Origin: CADEDH01 sp041394285
GTDB taxonomy: Bacteria; Actinomycetota; Acidimicrobiia; Acidimicrobiales; SZUA-35
NCBI GenBank assembly: GCA_041394285.1
Contig: JAWKIL010000016.1
Location: 92,062 to 156,061, forward strand
Direction: 5' to 3'
Length of the DNA: 64,000 nucleotides
Shown: piece by piece, positions 24,938-32,878 of the stretch
Numbering within the stretch: position 1 is the first letter of the stretch
How the letters are laid out: each line of letters opens with the position of its first letter
The notes under the pieces: model-generated
What the model was told of the DNA's origin: nothing
Databases searched by the model: none
What the model saw: the letters and a program-made list of their open reading frames with translations, nothing else
Made by a program: the position numbers and the translations under genes

Positions 24938-26506
24938 GCTCCTGCGGGTCCGGAGCTGGGCCCGGCGCCGCCCCTCCACCATGGCCAGCACCGCGGCCAG
25001 ATGGCCCCGGGTGTGGGCCGGGTCGATCACGTCGTCGATGCGGAAGTCGTAGGCCGCCCACCGGGCCTGCGACATCTTGCGGTAGCTGGCGTACAGCTCG
25101 AGCTGGCGCTCCTCGCTCAACTCGCCCTGGGCCAGCTCGTTGCGCAACAACGTGGCCACCCCGATCTCGGGGGCGGCCAGGCTTATCGCCCCCGACGGCC
25201 ACGCCACCACATGGTCGGCCCCCACCGCCCGCCCCCCGAGCAGCCAGGTGGAGAACCCGTAGGCCTTGCGCACCAGCACGGTCACCATCGGCACCGTGGC
25301 CCCGTACGCCGTGTTCATCAGCCGTACGACCTGGCGCAACGCCCCTTCCCGTTCCGAGTCGGGCCCCACGATGAACCCGGGTTGGTCCTGGAGGAACACG
25401 AGCGGGATGTTGTAGGCGTTGCAGATCTGGGCGAAGCGGACGGCCTTGATCACCGCCTTCACGTCGACGATCCCGCCCAGGTGGCGGGGCTGGTTGGCGA
25501 TGATCCCCACGGTCCAGCCGTCGATCCGGGCGTAGCCCACGATGATGTTGCGGGCGTAGCGGGGCCGAAGCTCCAGCAGCTCGCCGTGATCGACGATCGT
25601 TCGCACCACCCGGCCCATGTCGTAGGGCTTGCGGTGGTCGAGGGGCACGAGATCGGCCAGCTCGGGCGACGTCCGGTCGGCCGGATCGCCGTTGGGCACC
25701 CGGGGCGGCAGCTCCCACGAGCTCGACGGGAAGAAGGCGAGGAAACGGCGGACCGAGGCGATGGCATCGGCCTCGTCGGGGGCCACGTGGTCGACGAACC
25801 CGGTGATGGTGGCGTGCACCTCCCCCGAGCCCAGGTCCTGGGGCGTGGCCTCCACCCCGATCCCGCCCTGCACCACCGGGGGGCCGGCCAGGGCCATGGC
25901 GGCGGTCCCGTCGGCCAGGGTAGAGAACTCGGCGTCCATCGTCTGGAACGAGGCGGCGCCGAGGGCGGTGCCGAGCACGGCGCACACCACCGGCGACCGG
26001 CCGGTGCTCTGCCACGGGGCGGCCGGGGGCGAGGTGCCGGCCGAGCCGCCCCCGCTGGCCCCGGCGAACTGGGCGCCCATCATCGACTGGAACCGGTTGG
26101 CCGACGACTCCAACAGCAGCTCCAGTGGGTAGCCGTTCTGGGCCGCCAGGTCCCGGATTCGGGCCGCCTTGCGGTTGCCGCCCGGGCCCCGGGCGCCGGC
26201 CGTGATCGTGCCGTCGTCGGCCACCACCATCGCCGTGCGGCCCTCGACCTGGCCCCAGCCGGCCACCACCCCGTCGGCCGGAGCCTCCCGATCGGGCCGG
26301 CCCGGCACCTCCACCACACCGGTGACGAGCTCGCCCAGCTCCCGGAACGAGCCGGGGTCGAACAGCAGGCCGATGCGCTCCCGGGCTGTGAGCTTCCCCC
26401 GGGCATGGAGGCGCTCGACGGCGGCCGGACCGCCGAGCTGGCGCCCCGCCTCCCGGCGGGCGGCCAATGCCGCCAGCGCCTCGTCCCACCCTCCACGGTC
26501 GGCCAT
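24923..26506 (-). CDS. Acyl-CoA carboxylase beta (carboxyltransferase) subunit
   Basis: Transfers CO2 from carboxybiotin to an acyl-CoA (propionyl-CoA, methylcrotonyl-CoA or similar). 527 residues, standard length. N-domain: ERIGLLFDPGSFRELGELV, PADGVVAGWGQVEGRTAMVV, GGNRKAARIRDLAAQNGYPL, and a Ser/Gly-rich insert. C-domain: YARNIIVGYARIDGWTVGII with ANQPRHLGGIVDVKAVIKAV, DQPGFIVGPDSEREG, VTVLVRKAYGFSTWLLGGR and DFRIDDVIDPAHTRGHL. The insert and the RKAYGFSTWL variant resemble methylcrotonyl/acyl-CoA types. No biotin carboxylase or biotin carrier is nearby, so it must pair with a subunit encoded elsewhere. It is the first of three related genes, 91 bases after the MarR gene. Confidence 0.88.
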   Translation of the reverse strand: MADRGGWDEALAALAARREAGRQLGGPAAVERLHARGKLTARERIGLLFDPGSFRELGELVTGVVEVPGRPDREAPADGVVAGWGQVEGRTAMVVADDGTITAGARGPGGNRKAARIRDLAAQNGYPLELLLESSANRFQSMMGAQFAGASGGGSAGTSPPAAPWQSTGRSPVVCAVLGTALGAASFQTMDAEFSTLADGTAAMALAGPPVVQGGIGVEATPQDLGSGEVHATITGFVDHVAPDEADAIASVRRFLAFFPSSSWELPPRVPNGDPADRTSPELADLVPLDHRKPYDMGRVVRTIVDHGELLELRPRYARNIIVGYARIDGWTVGIIANQPRHLGGIVDVKAVIKAVRFAQICNAYNIPLVFLQDQPGFIVGPDSEREGALRQVVRLMNTAYGATVPMVTVLVRKAYGFSTWLLGGRAVGADHVVAWPSGAISLAAPEIGVATLLRNELAQGELSEERQLELYASYRKMSQARWAAYDFRIDDVIDPAHTRGHLAAVLAMVEGRRRAQLRTRRSFDTA

Positions 26507-26514
26507 GGGCGCCG

Positions 26515-26520
26515 ACGCTA
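26515..26520 (-). promoter_or_regulatory. -10 box TAGCGT for the carboxyltransferase gene
   Basis: On the minus strand TAGCGT ends eight bases before the ATG at 26506; no Shine-Dalgarno site is present. The same TAGCGT-N8-start arrangement is seen at 36187 and 58067. Confidence 0.45.
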
Positions 26521-26597
26521 GTGGGCCGGAGGCGACGACACGAAGCGGCGGGGCCGAGGTCCGCCACCCGAGGGGGCGCCATCACGCCGGGGCGGCG

Positions 26598-27131
26598 TCA
26601 GGTGGGAGCGTCGTCACCGGCCGCCCCCGGCGCGTGCGTCTCGTCCAGCGCGGCGACGAAGCCGGGGCTGACCGTCTGCAGCACGGTGCGGGCGGCGCGG
26701 CCCAGCGCCGCCAGCTCGTCGGGCGCCAGCACGTCCACCACCAGCCGCCGTGCCTCCCGGACGTGGCCAGGGGCGATCTCCTGCAGCCGGGCCAGCCCGG
26801 TGTCGGTCAGGCGGACGTCCATCTGGCGACCGGTGCCGGCCGCCCGCCGCTCCACCCATCCTCTCGACGCCAACCGGCTCACGGCGTGGGACAACCTCGA
26901 CAGCGACCCACTGGCGGCCAGGGCCAACCGGCTCATGGCCATCGTGCGGTCGGGCGAGTCGGACAGGCCGACCAGGATCATGTACTCGAAGCGGTTGATC
27001 CCCGCATCCCGCTTGAGCTGGGCGTCGAGCGCCGCCGGCAGCGCCTCGACCATGGCCACGAGGTACATCCAGGCCCACAGCTGATCGGGATCCAGCCAGG
27101 AGACCTCATCGGCGTGCACCTCGTCAGCCAT
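26598..27131 (-). CDS. MarR-family transcriptional regulator
   Basis: Protein of 177 residues with the MarR winged-helix layout: LDAQLKRDAGINRFEYMILVG, recognition-helix region MSRLALAASGSLSRLSHAVSRL, then RGWVERRAAGTGRQMDVRLTDTG for the wing. The divergent spacer to the DoxX-like gene carries two near-identical palindromes, the expected binding sites. It probably controls itself and the DoxX/DOPA-dioxygenase pair in response to an aromatic or quinone ligand. The ATG at 27131 is chosen because the longer frame would cover the operator. Its gene runs ahead of the three carboxyltransferase-like genes in the same direction. Confidence 0.88.
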   Translation of the reverse strand: MADEVHADEVSWLDPDQLWAWMYLVAMVEALPAALDAQLKRDAGINRFEYMILVGLSDSPDRTMAMSRLALAASGSLSRLSHAVSRLASRGWVERRAAGTGRQMDVRLTDTGLARLQEIAPGHVREARRLVVDVLAPDELAALGRAARTVLQTVSPGFVAALDETHAPGAAGDDAPT

Positions 27132-27156
27132 GGCACCAAGCCTACGACCGGGAATG

Positions 27157-27172
27157 ACTTGAACGTTCAAGT
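27157..27172. promoter_or_regulatory. MarR operator 1
   Basis: ACTTGAACGTTCAAGT: a perfect 16-bp palindrome between the divergent MarR and DoxX genes. Confidence 0.8.
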
Positions 27173-27185
27173 AGTTGCTACCCTG

Positions 27186-27201
27186 ACTTGAACATTCAAC
27201 T
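27186..27201. promoter_or_regulatory. MarR operator 2
   Basis: ACTTGAACATTCAACT: the same palindrome with two changes, 29 bases centre to centre from operator 1. It abuts the AAAGGAG ribosome site of the DoxX gene, so bound protein would block both polymerase and ribosome access. Confidence 0.75.
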
Positions 27202-27215
27202 CAAAGGAGTGTCCG

Positions 27216-27590
27216 ATGACCATCGCACTGTGGATCGTGGCCGGGGTGCTGGCCGCCACCTTCGCCGCCGCCGGGGGCATGAAGCTGGCGACGCCCCGCA
27301 AGCAGCTGGAACCGAAGATGGCGTGGGTGGCCGACTTCACCGACGGCCAGGTGAAAGGGATCGGGGCCGTCGAGGTGCTGGGGGCGATCGGTCTCATCGC
27401 CCCCGCAGCGCTCGACATCGCTCCGGTCCTGACCCCGCTGGCCGCCGTGGGGCTGGCCCTCACCATGGCCGGGGCCGTGGTGGTGCACCTGCGCCGGGGC
27501 GACGGCCTGGCCGGGGCCGCCCCCGCCCTCGTGCTGGGTCTACTGTCGCTGTTCGTCGCCTGGGGTCGATTCGGCCCCTACGCCTTCTAG
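27216..27590 (+). CDS. DoxX-like membrane protein
   Basis: Protein of 124 residues with four membrane helices, matching the DoxX_2 group in length and layout: MTIALWIVAGVLAATFAAAG, GMKLATPRKQLEPKMAWV, GAIGLIAPAALDIAP, and GFGPYAF-like end (WGRFGPYAF). DoxX-type proteins are linked to quinone and thiol stress. A clear ribosome site (AAAGGAG) sits at -7. It is regulated by the divergent MarR protein and followed after 13 bases by the DOPA-dioxygenase-like gene, an operon. Confidence 0.82.
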   Translation: MTIALWIVAGVLAATFAAAGGMKLATPRKQLEPKMAWVADFTDGQVKGIGAVEVLGAIGLIAPAALDIAPVLTPLAAVGLALTMAGAVVVHLRRGDGLAGAAPALVLGLLSLFVAWGRFGPYAF

Positions 27591-27603
27591 GAGGAAGCCG
27601 GCC

Positions 27604-28437
27604 ATGGCCGATCCCGCAACCGATCGACTCCCCACCTACTTCGTGTCCCACGGCGGCGGGCCCTGGCCCTGGATGATGGACCGGATGCCCGGCTGGGAGC
27701 GGCTGCACGAGTCGCTGGCCGCCCTCCCGGCCCAGCTGGGCCGCACCCCCCGGGCCATCCTGTGCGTCTCGGCCCACTGGGAGGAGGCCGATTTCACCGT
27801 CCAGACCAGCCCCAACCCACCCATGCTGTACGACTACGGCGGCTTCCCCGACTTCACCTACCACATCCAGTACCCGGCGCCCGGCTCCCCCGAGGTGGCC
27901 GAGCGGGTGGGCGAGCTGCTGTCGGCCGCCGGCATCCCGGTGGGCTTCGACAGCCGCCGGGGCTACGACCACGGCACGTTCTGCCCCCTCTACGTGTCGT
28001 ACCCGGAAGCCGATGTGCCGATCCTGCAGCTGTCGCTCCGCCACAACCTCGATCCCGAGGTCCACCTGGCCGCCGGCCGGGCCCTGGCCCCGTTGCGGGA
28101 CGAGAACGTGCTGATCCTGGGCAGCGGCTTCAGCTACCACAACCTGGGCCAGTTCTTCAGCCCGGCGGCGGCCGAGCCGTCGCGCCAGTTCGACGACTGG
28201 CTGGCCACCACCATGCTGCGCTCGTCGCCCGGCGACCGCAGCCGGCGCCTGATCGACTGGGAGCAGGCCCCCGCCGCCCGGGCCTGCCACCCCCGGGAGG
28301 AGCACCTCCTGCCCCTGATGGTGGCGGTGGGAGCGGCCGAGCAGGAGGACGCCGTTCGGGTGTATCACGAGGACGACTTCATGGGTCGCCTGAGCTCGTC
28401 GAGCTACCGCCTCGGCCCCGTCCCCGGCCGGAACTGA
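27604..28437 (+). CDS. ygiD: LigB-family extradiol dioxygenase (4,5-DOPA dioxygenase / YgiD-like)
   Basis: Protein of 277 residues of the class III extradiol family (DODA group). The metal-ligand histidines are in the usual places: PTYFVSHGGGPWPW near residue 16, LCVSAHWEEADF near 58, GYDHGTFCPLYVSYPEADVP near 122, and the late HPREEHLLPLMVAVG. Such enzymes open a catechol ring at the 4,5-bond (DOPA in plants and E. coli YgiD). Strong AGGAGG ribosome site. It is co-transcribed with the DoxX-like gene under the MarR operators, so the ligand may be a catechol or quinone and this enzyme may detoxify it. Confidence 0.85.
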   Translation: MADPATDRLPTYFVSHGGGPWPWMMDRMPGWERLHESLAALPAQLGRTPRAILCVSAHWEEADFTVQTSPNPPMLYDYGGFPDFTYHIQYPAPGSPEVAERVGELLSAAGIPVGFDSRRGYDHGTFCPLYVSYPEADVPILQLSLRHNLDPEVHLAAGRALAPLRDENVLILGSGFSYHNLGQFFSPAAAEPSRQFDDWLATTMLRSSPGDRSRRLIDWEQAPAARACHPREEHLLPLMVAVGAAEQEDAVRVYHEDDFMGRLSSSSYRLGPVPGRN

Positions 28438-28627
28438 CCTCCGGGTCGGGAAGGCAGAACTTCCTCGCCGACAGGAGCTAGGGTTCCCGCTGGAAGGTTG
28501 GCCAGAGGCGGAAGGCGGCCCCCCAGAGCATGTGGCAACAACGGTCGAGCCCCAGGGCGGCGGACGCAGCGATCGTCGCCGCGCCCGGGCGCCGGCGCCG
28601 TTCCCGATCCTCCCGCCGTGACCTGCC

Positions 28628-29671
28628 TTGAGCGGCGGGCGGATCAACCCGGCGCCGGCGCCGGCCCTGCTCGGCGTCGAGATCGGCCGGAACCAGGTAC
28701 GGCTGGCCCTCCTGCACCCCGACGGCATGGTGGTGGCCGACGCCATCGAAGCCCCGATCGTCGGCGGCGACACCGACGAGGCCACGGCGGAGATCTCGAT
28801 CAGCGGAACCATCGCCGCCGCTGTGAACCAGCTCAGGATCGCCCCCGGTAGCCCGATCCAGGTCGGGGCCACCATCGGGTTCCCCCACTGCGGGGTGGGC
28901 AGCGGCCCCGCCCTGCGGGAGTGGCTCGTCGACCTCAGCCGCGAGCTCCAGGAGCCGGTGGTGCACAACGGCGACCGCGGCATCTCCTACGCCCCGATCC
29001 GCTGCCTGGACTTCATCGACCGGGTGTTCCACTCGGCGTCCCTACCGCTCGACCGGGTGGAGCTCGCCCCGGTGGCCGCCGCCCGCACGCTCGGCCTGTT
29101 CCGGTCGGGCTCGGTGACCCTGGGGTCGGGGATCGCCTGGTCGGCCCGGATACTCGACGGCGAGATGATGGAGGCCTTCGAGGCGGTCGACGGCGCGGTC
29201 GACGAGGTCCTCCACCTGGTGGCCAACGGGGCGACGCACGCCGTGGAGCAACTCGACGGCGTGTTCCTCGACGACGGCCTGTGCCGGAGCCGGGGCCTGA
29301 GCCCGGCGTCGCTGGCCCCGGCGGTGGGCGTGGCCCTCTCCCTCTTCGACTCGCCGGCCCGCAACCTGCTCGACGGCCGGCTGATCGACGCCGCCGCACC
29401 GGCCCCCGCGATGCGGGCCCCGGTCCCCCAGCCTCACCCTTCGCCCCGTCGCCCGGCACCGGAGTCCCCGGCCGCCGCCGGCGGTCGCCACCCCCTGTCG
29501 GTCGCCGGCACGTCCGCCCGCCCCCGCAGCACCGGCCCCGCCGGCGCCCGGCCGCAGTCGGACCGGACCGCCGATCCCGCCACCGGCAATCGCCTGTCCG
29601 CCACCGACCTCCTGATCGGAGCGCTGCTGATGCTGACCGTCGTGCTCGTCATCGCCCTGGTGATCCCATGA
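28628..29671 (+). CDS. ASKHA (PilM/FtsA-like) domain fused to a C-terminal membrane helix
   Basis: Protein of 347 residues from an uncertain TTG start. Residues 13-250 have actin-like features: phosphate-1 strand pair LLGVEIGRNQVRLALL, a second-lobe entry VELAPVAAARTLGLF and a phosphate-2-like LGSGIAWSARILDGEMME. This pattern recalls PilM/FtsA, but key Asp/Thr residues are replaced, so ATP binding is uncertain. A Pro-rich linker follows and then a single membrane helix at the C-terminus (LLIGALLMLTVVLVIALVIP). Its stop overlaps the ATG of the OmpA gene (ATGA). The first gene of a coupled three-gene operon; I do not know its role. The 190 bases before it show no promoter I can name. Confidence 0.65.
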   Translation: MSGGRINPAPAPALLGVEIGRNQVRLALLHPDGMVVADAIEAPIVGGDTDEATAEISISGTIAAAVNQLRIAPGSPIQVGATIGFPHCGVGSGPALREWLVDLSRELQEPVVHNGDRGISYAPIRCLDFIDRVFHSASLPLDRVELAPVAAARTLGLFRSGSVTLGSGIAWSARILDGEMMEAFEAVDGAVDEVLHLVANGATHAVEQLDGVFLDDGLCRSRGLSPASLAPAVGVALSLFDSPARNLLDGRLIDAAAPAPAMRAPVPQPHPSPRRPAPESPAAAGGRHPLSVAGTSARPRSTGPAGARPQSDRTADPATGNRLSATDLLIGALLMLTVVLVIALVIP

Positions 29672-30540
29672 CCGCTCTGGCCGGGAACCGGGCCCGATCC
29701 CGGCAGCGGCGCCGGGTGGTGACCGTTCTCCTGGCCGTCAACCTGGCGCTGGTGGGCCTGAACCTGGCCAAGCGGGACGTCCTGCCGTTCTCCGTCCCCG
29801 GTCTCGGGGGCGGCGGCGCCGACAAGGTCGACGATGGGGCCGCCGTCGCCACCACGAGCGTCACGACGGCCCCCGGAGCGACCCCTGCCCCGGTGGTGGC
29901 CGCCCCCGGAGCCAGCGCCGAGACGATCGACAACTCCGGTGCCGACTGGCCCGGCGGTCCCGGACCGGTGCCGGCCGGCGACCCCGTGGCCCGGCGGGCC
30001 ACCCTCGGCGCCGACGGCCGCCTCCAGCTCACCGGCTCGGCCCCGAGCTGGGCCGTGGCCACGAAGGTGGCGCAGTACGCCGCCGAGAAGCTCCCGGGCG
30101 GCGCCGGCGCCGTCGACAACCTCCTCACCTGGCACCCGGGCGCGGCGCCGGAGATCCAGTCGGGCGACGTCGACATACCCCAGGCGGCCACGTTCGCCCC
30201 GGGCGGGGCCGAGATCGACCAGGCCTCGGTTCCCCTCCTCGACCTGGCGGCCGGCATCATGATCGATCACCCCACCGTGTTCGCCGTGGTGATCGGCCAC
30301 ACCGACGACCAGGGCGACGAAGCGGTCAACGCCGAGCTGGCCTCGGTGCGGGCCACGGCCGTGGTCGACTACCTCATCGGCAAGGGGGTGGTACCGGGCC
30401 AGCTGGTGGTGGCGGCCGCCGGCGAAGACGACCCGCTGGCCGACAACCAGACGGCCGAGGGCCGGAACGCCAACCGCCGGGCCGAGATCCGGTTCAAGAA
30501 CTTCTTGATCTCCGACGCCACCCTGGGAGGACGGTCATGA
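29668..30540 (+). CDS. OmpA-C domain protein with N-terminal membrane anchor
   Basis: Protein of 290 residues. A basic N-terminus (RARSRQRRR) and one membrane helix (VVTVLLAVNLALVGLNLA) are followed by a Pro/Ala/Thr linker, a BON-like segment (WAVATKVAQYAAEKLPGGAG), and a C-terminal OmpA domain: VVIGHTDDQGDEAVNAELAS, RATAVVDYLIGKGV, then AEGRNANRRAEIRF. OmpA domains bind peptidoglycan, so the protein likely links the membrane to the wall. Its start and stop each overlap the flanking genes as ATGA, which ties its synthesis to both. Confidence 0.82.
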   Translation: MTALAGNRARSRQRRRVVTVLLAVNLALVGLNLAKRDVLPFSVPGLGGGGADKVDDGAAVATTSVTTAPGATPAPVVAAPGASAETIDNSGADWPGGPGPVPAGDPVARRATLGADGRLQLTGSAPSWAVATKVAQYAAEKLPGGAGAVDNLLTWHPGAAPEIQSGDVDIPQAATFAPGGAEIDQASVPLLDLAAGIMIDHPTVFAVVIGHTDDQGDEAVNAELASVRATAVVDYLIGKGVVPGQLVVAAAGEDDPLADNQTAEGRNANRRAEIRFKNFLISDATLGGRS

Positions 30541-31847
30541 GGCGCGGCCGGAACCCTCGATCGATCAGCGGCCGGGCCGCGGCCCTCCTCGCCGGGCTGA
30601 CCCTGGCTGCGGCCTGCACCAGTGGCGGCGACGAGGGCACCCCCTCGTCGTCGGCCTCCACCGGCCCCGCCGGCGCCGTCGTCACCGCCGGCCCCGGGGC
30701 GGCCCCGACACAGCCGGCGGCCGCTGGCGCCGGCCCCCGGTGGGACATCGACGCCGCGCTGGCGGCCGATCCCGACTGCGCCAATCCGGTCCAGGGCGAC
30801 CCGCTGGTCATCGGGTACGCCGCCGATCTCGGCGTGATCGGGGGCTTCGCCGACGCCCCGGCCTCGGAGATGGCCAAGCACCTGGCGAAGCTGATCAACT
30901 GCTCGGGCGGCTTCGCCGGCCGGCCGGTGCGGGTGGACGTGGCCGACATCTCGGGGTCCCCCACCGACACCCGCGCTGCGGTGCAGACGCTCGTCCAGGG
31001 CGGGGCCCAGGTGCTGCTCGGCCCGCCGTTCCCCGATCCCGGGCTGCGCGTCCTGCAGGCGACCCTGGGGCGCACGGCGGTGATCTTCACCGGCTCCACC
31101 GAGCCGGCCCTGGCCGACGCCACCGACCTGTCGTATCTGGTGGCGTTCAACGACACCCAGGGGGCGTCGGCCGCCGCCCAGTTCGCCCAGTCCCGTGGGT
31201 GGAAGACCGCCGTCACCCTGTCGAGCCCGGGGCCCTACTTCGGCTACAACGTGCGCGTCTTCACCGCCGCCTTCACCGCCAACGGCGGCCAGGTCCTGGC
31301 CGATCTCCCGTTCGTGCCGGCCGAGCAGACCGAGTTCGCCGACGCGGTAGCCGCCATCGCCCAGAACCCCCCCGACGTGATCTACACGCCGATGCTGGCC
31401 GAGCAGCTGGTGGCGTTGAAGACCCAGCTGGAGGCGGCCGGGCTGGACGAGGTGGAGCTGGTGGGGACCGACGCCTTCGAGGCCTCGTTCGGCTATCAGC
31501 TGCCCAACATCGACGGCATCTACCACGTCACCCACGCCGACCCCGCCCCCGATTCCCGCCTGGAGAAGCTGATCGCAAGCTACACCGCGGCCACCGGCTC
31601 CCCCCGGCCCGGCGCCCCGTCGATGGTGGGCCTCACCGGCGACGCCCTGGCCGTGATCGCCGACGCCTACCTGCGGATCAACACCACCGATCCGGTGGCC
31701 CTGGGTCGGGCCATCGCCTCCGACACCGGGGTGCAGGGCATCACCGGTGTGCTCAGCTACAACAACTCGGGGGCCCCCACCAAGCCGATCTACATCCACC
31801 AGGTGGTCGACGGCCAGGCCACGCTGGCCTACAAGGTCGGCACCTGA
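30537..31847 (+). CDS. ABC-type branched-chain amino-acid/amide substrate-binding lipoprotein
   Basis: Protein of 436 residues with a lipoprotein signal (lipobox LAAAC at Cys27) and Ser/Ala linker. The body has the periplasmic-binding type I fold of LivK/urtA-like proteins: PLVIGYAADLGVIGGF, a long first lobe with VLLGPPFPDPGLRVLQATLG and VIFTGSTEP, then GWKTAVTLSSPGPYFGYNVR and the hinge-like YTPMLAEQLVALKTQLEAAG. No permease or ATPase follows, so it may serve as a sensor or as the receptor of an unlinked transporter. The start overlaps the OmpA stop (ATGA) with GGGAGGA just upstream. Confidence 0.82.
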   Translation: MRRGRNPRSISGRAAALLAGLTLAAACTSGGDEGTPSSSASTGPAGAVVTAGPGAAPTQPAAAGAGPRWDIDAALAADPDCANPVQGDPLVIGYAADLGVIGGFADAPASEMAKHLAKLINCSGGFAGRPVRVDVADISGSPTDTRAAVQTLVQGGAQVLLGPPFPDPGLRVLQATLGRTAVIFTGSTEPALADATDLSYLVAFNDTQGASAAAQFAQSRGWKTAVTLSSPGPYFGYNVRVFTAAFTANGGQVLADLPFVPAEQTEFADAVAAIAQNPPDVIYTPMLAEQLVALKTQLEAAGLDEVELVGTDAFEASFGYQLPNIDGIYHVTHADPAPDSRLEKLIASYTAATGSPRPGAPSMVGLTGDALAVIADAYLRINTTDPVALGRAIASDTGVQGITGVLSYNNSGAPTKPIYIHQVVDGQATLAYKVGT

Positions 31848-31878
31848 GCGCCGCCCGGCCGGTGCCCGCCCCCGGTGC

Positions 31879-32814
31879 TCAGCCGAGGCCGAACCCCTGC
31901 CCGCCCAGGAAGCGGGCCAGCTGGTCGCGCTCCCGTCGGGCCACCATCCGGGCCTTCTCCTCGGCCCAGCCGTAGGGGTCGGCCACGCCCCAGATGTCCA
32001 CGTCGAGCTGCTGGTCGGGGGGAACGGGGCGGCCGGCGGCGCTGCGGCGCCGGCTGTAGCCGTCGACGGCTTCGGCCTCGGCCCCGTCGTCGGCCCGGTA
32101 GCGGTCCCGGTGCACGGTGACGGCCGGGGGCAGTCGGGGCGAGAACGGCAGCAGCCGCTCGGGCCACCCCACGCACATCCCGGCCAGGGGGAACACCTGC
32201 TCGGGCAGCTCCACTATGGCGGCCACCGCTTCGATGTGGTTGCGGACCACGCTGATGGGGCAGGTGCCGAGGCCCACGCTCTCGGCCGCCCAGATGAAGC
32301 TGGCCAGGTGGATGGCGGCGTCGGCGGCGGCGTTGAGCACGGCGTCCAGGTGGTCGTTGGCGAACGGCACACCGGCCCGGTCCGCCACCCGGCGGATGCG
32401 TCGGCTGTCGGCGCAGAACAGCAGGAACCGGCCGCAGTCGAGGATCCAGGGCATGGTGGGGATCAGCTCGGCGACGGCCTGGCGACGGCCGGGGTCGTCG
32501 ACCACGATCACGCTGCACTGCTGGAGGTCGGATTTCGACGGGGCGGAGAAGGCGGCGGCCAGCAGCACGTCGAGGAGGGCGTCGTCCACCGGCTCGCCCG
32601 TGTAGCGGCGGCAGCTGCGGTGGGCCAGCATCTGCTCGATCACCCCGGGGCCGGCCCGCCCCGAGCGGGCCCGGGCGGCGGCCACGGCCGCGGTGTGGGC
32701 CGGGTCGGGCTCGGCGAAGGCGTAGCGGTGGGCCACCAGGCCGGCCGCGCCGACCTCGGCGTCGGCCGCCGGGGGCGGCGTCGGCCGGGCCGGGGAGGGT
32801 GCTGCGTCGGACAT
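31879..32814 (-). CDS. Nitroreductase-family FMN oxidoreductase (NfsA-like)
   Basis: Protein of 311 residues. FMN contacts: MLAHRSCRRYTGEPVDD around residue 60, then AAAFSAPSKSDLQQCSVIVV (the SSS/SP segment of NfsA-type proteins), and SFIWAAESVGLGTCPISVVR for the flavin-phosphate end. About 55 extra N-terminal residues and a C-terminal arm (DPYGWAEEKARMVARR) fit the NfsA/NADPH subfamily. It reduces nitro-aromatics, quinones or flavins. A TAGCAT box lies seven bases before the ATG (leaderless). It is convergent with the substrate-binding gene, 32 bases away. Confidence 0.82.
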   Translation of the reverse strand: MSDAAPSPARPTPPPAADAEVGAAGLVAHRYAFAEPDPAHTAAVAAARARSGRAGPGVIEQMLAHRSCRRYTGEPVDDALLDVLLAAAFSAPSKSDLQQCSVIVVDDPGRRQAVAELIPTMPWILDCGRFLLFCADSRRIRRVADRAGVPFANDHLDAVLNAAADAAIHLASFIWAAESVGLGTCPISVVRNHIEAVAAIVELPEQVFPLAGMCVGWPERLLPFSPRLPPAVTVHRDRYRADDGAEAEAVDGYSRRRSAAGRPVPPDQQLDVDIWGVADPYGWAEEKARMVARRERDQLARFLGGQGFGLG

Positions 32815-32821
32815 GCCCCGG

Positions 32822-32827
32822 ATGCTA
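32822..32827 (-). promoter_or_regulatory. -10 box TAGCAT for the nitroreductase gene
   Basis: Minus-strand TAGCAT ends seven bases before the ATG at 32814; there is no ribosome site. Confidence 0.4.
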
Positions 32828-32878
32828 GAGCCGGCAGGGGTGCTGGCTCCCGCCGGCGGGAGCGGGCATGCTCTGGCC

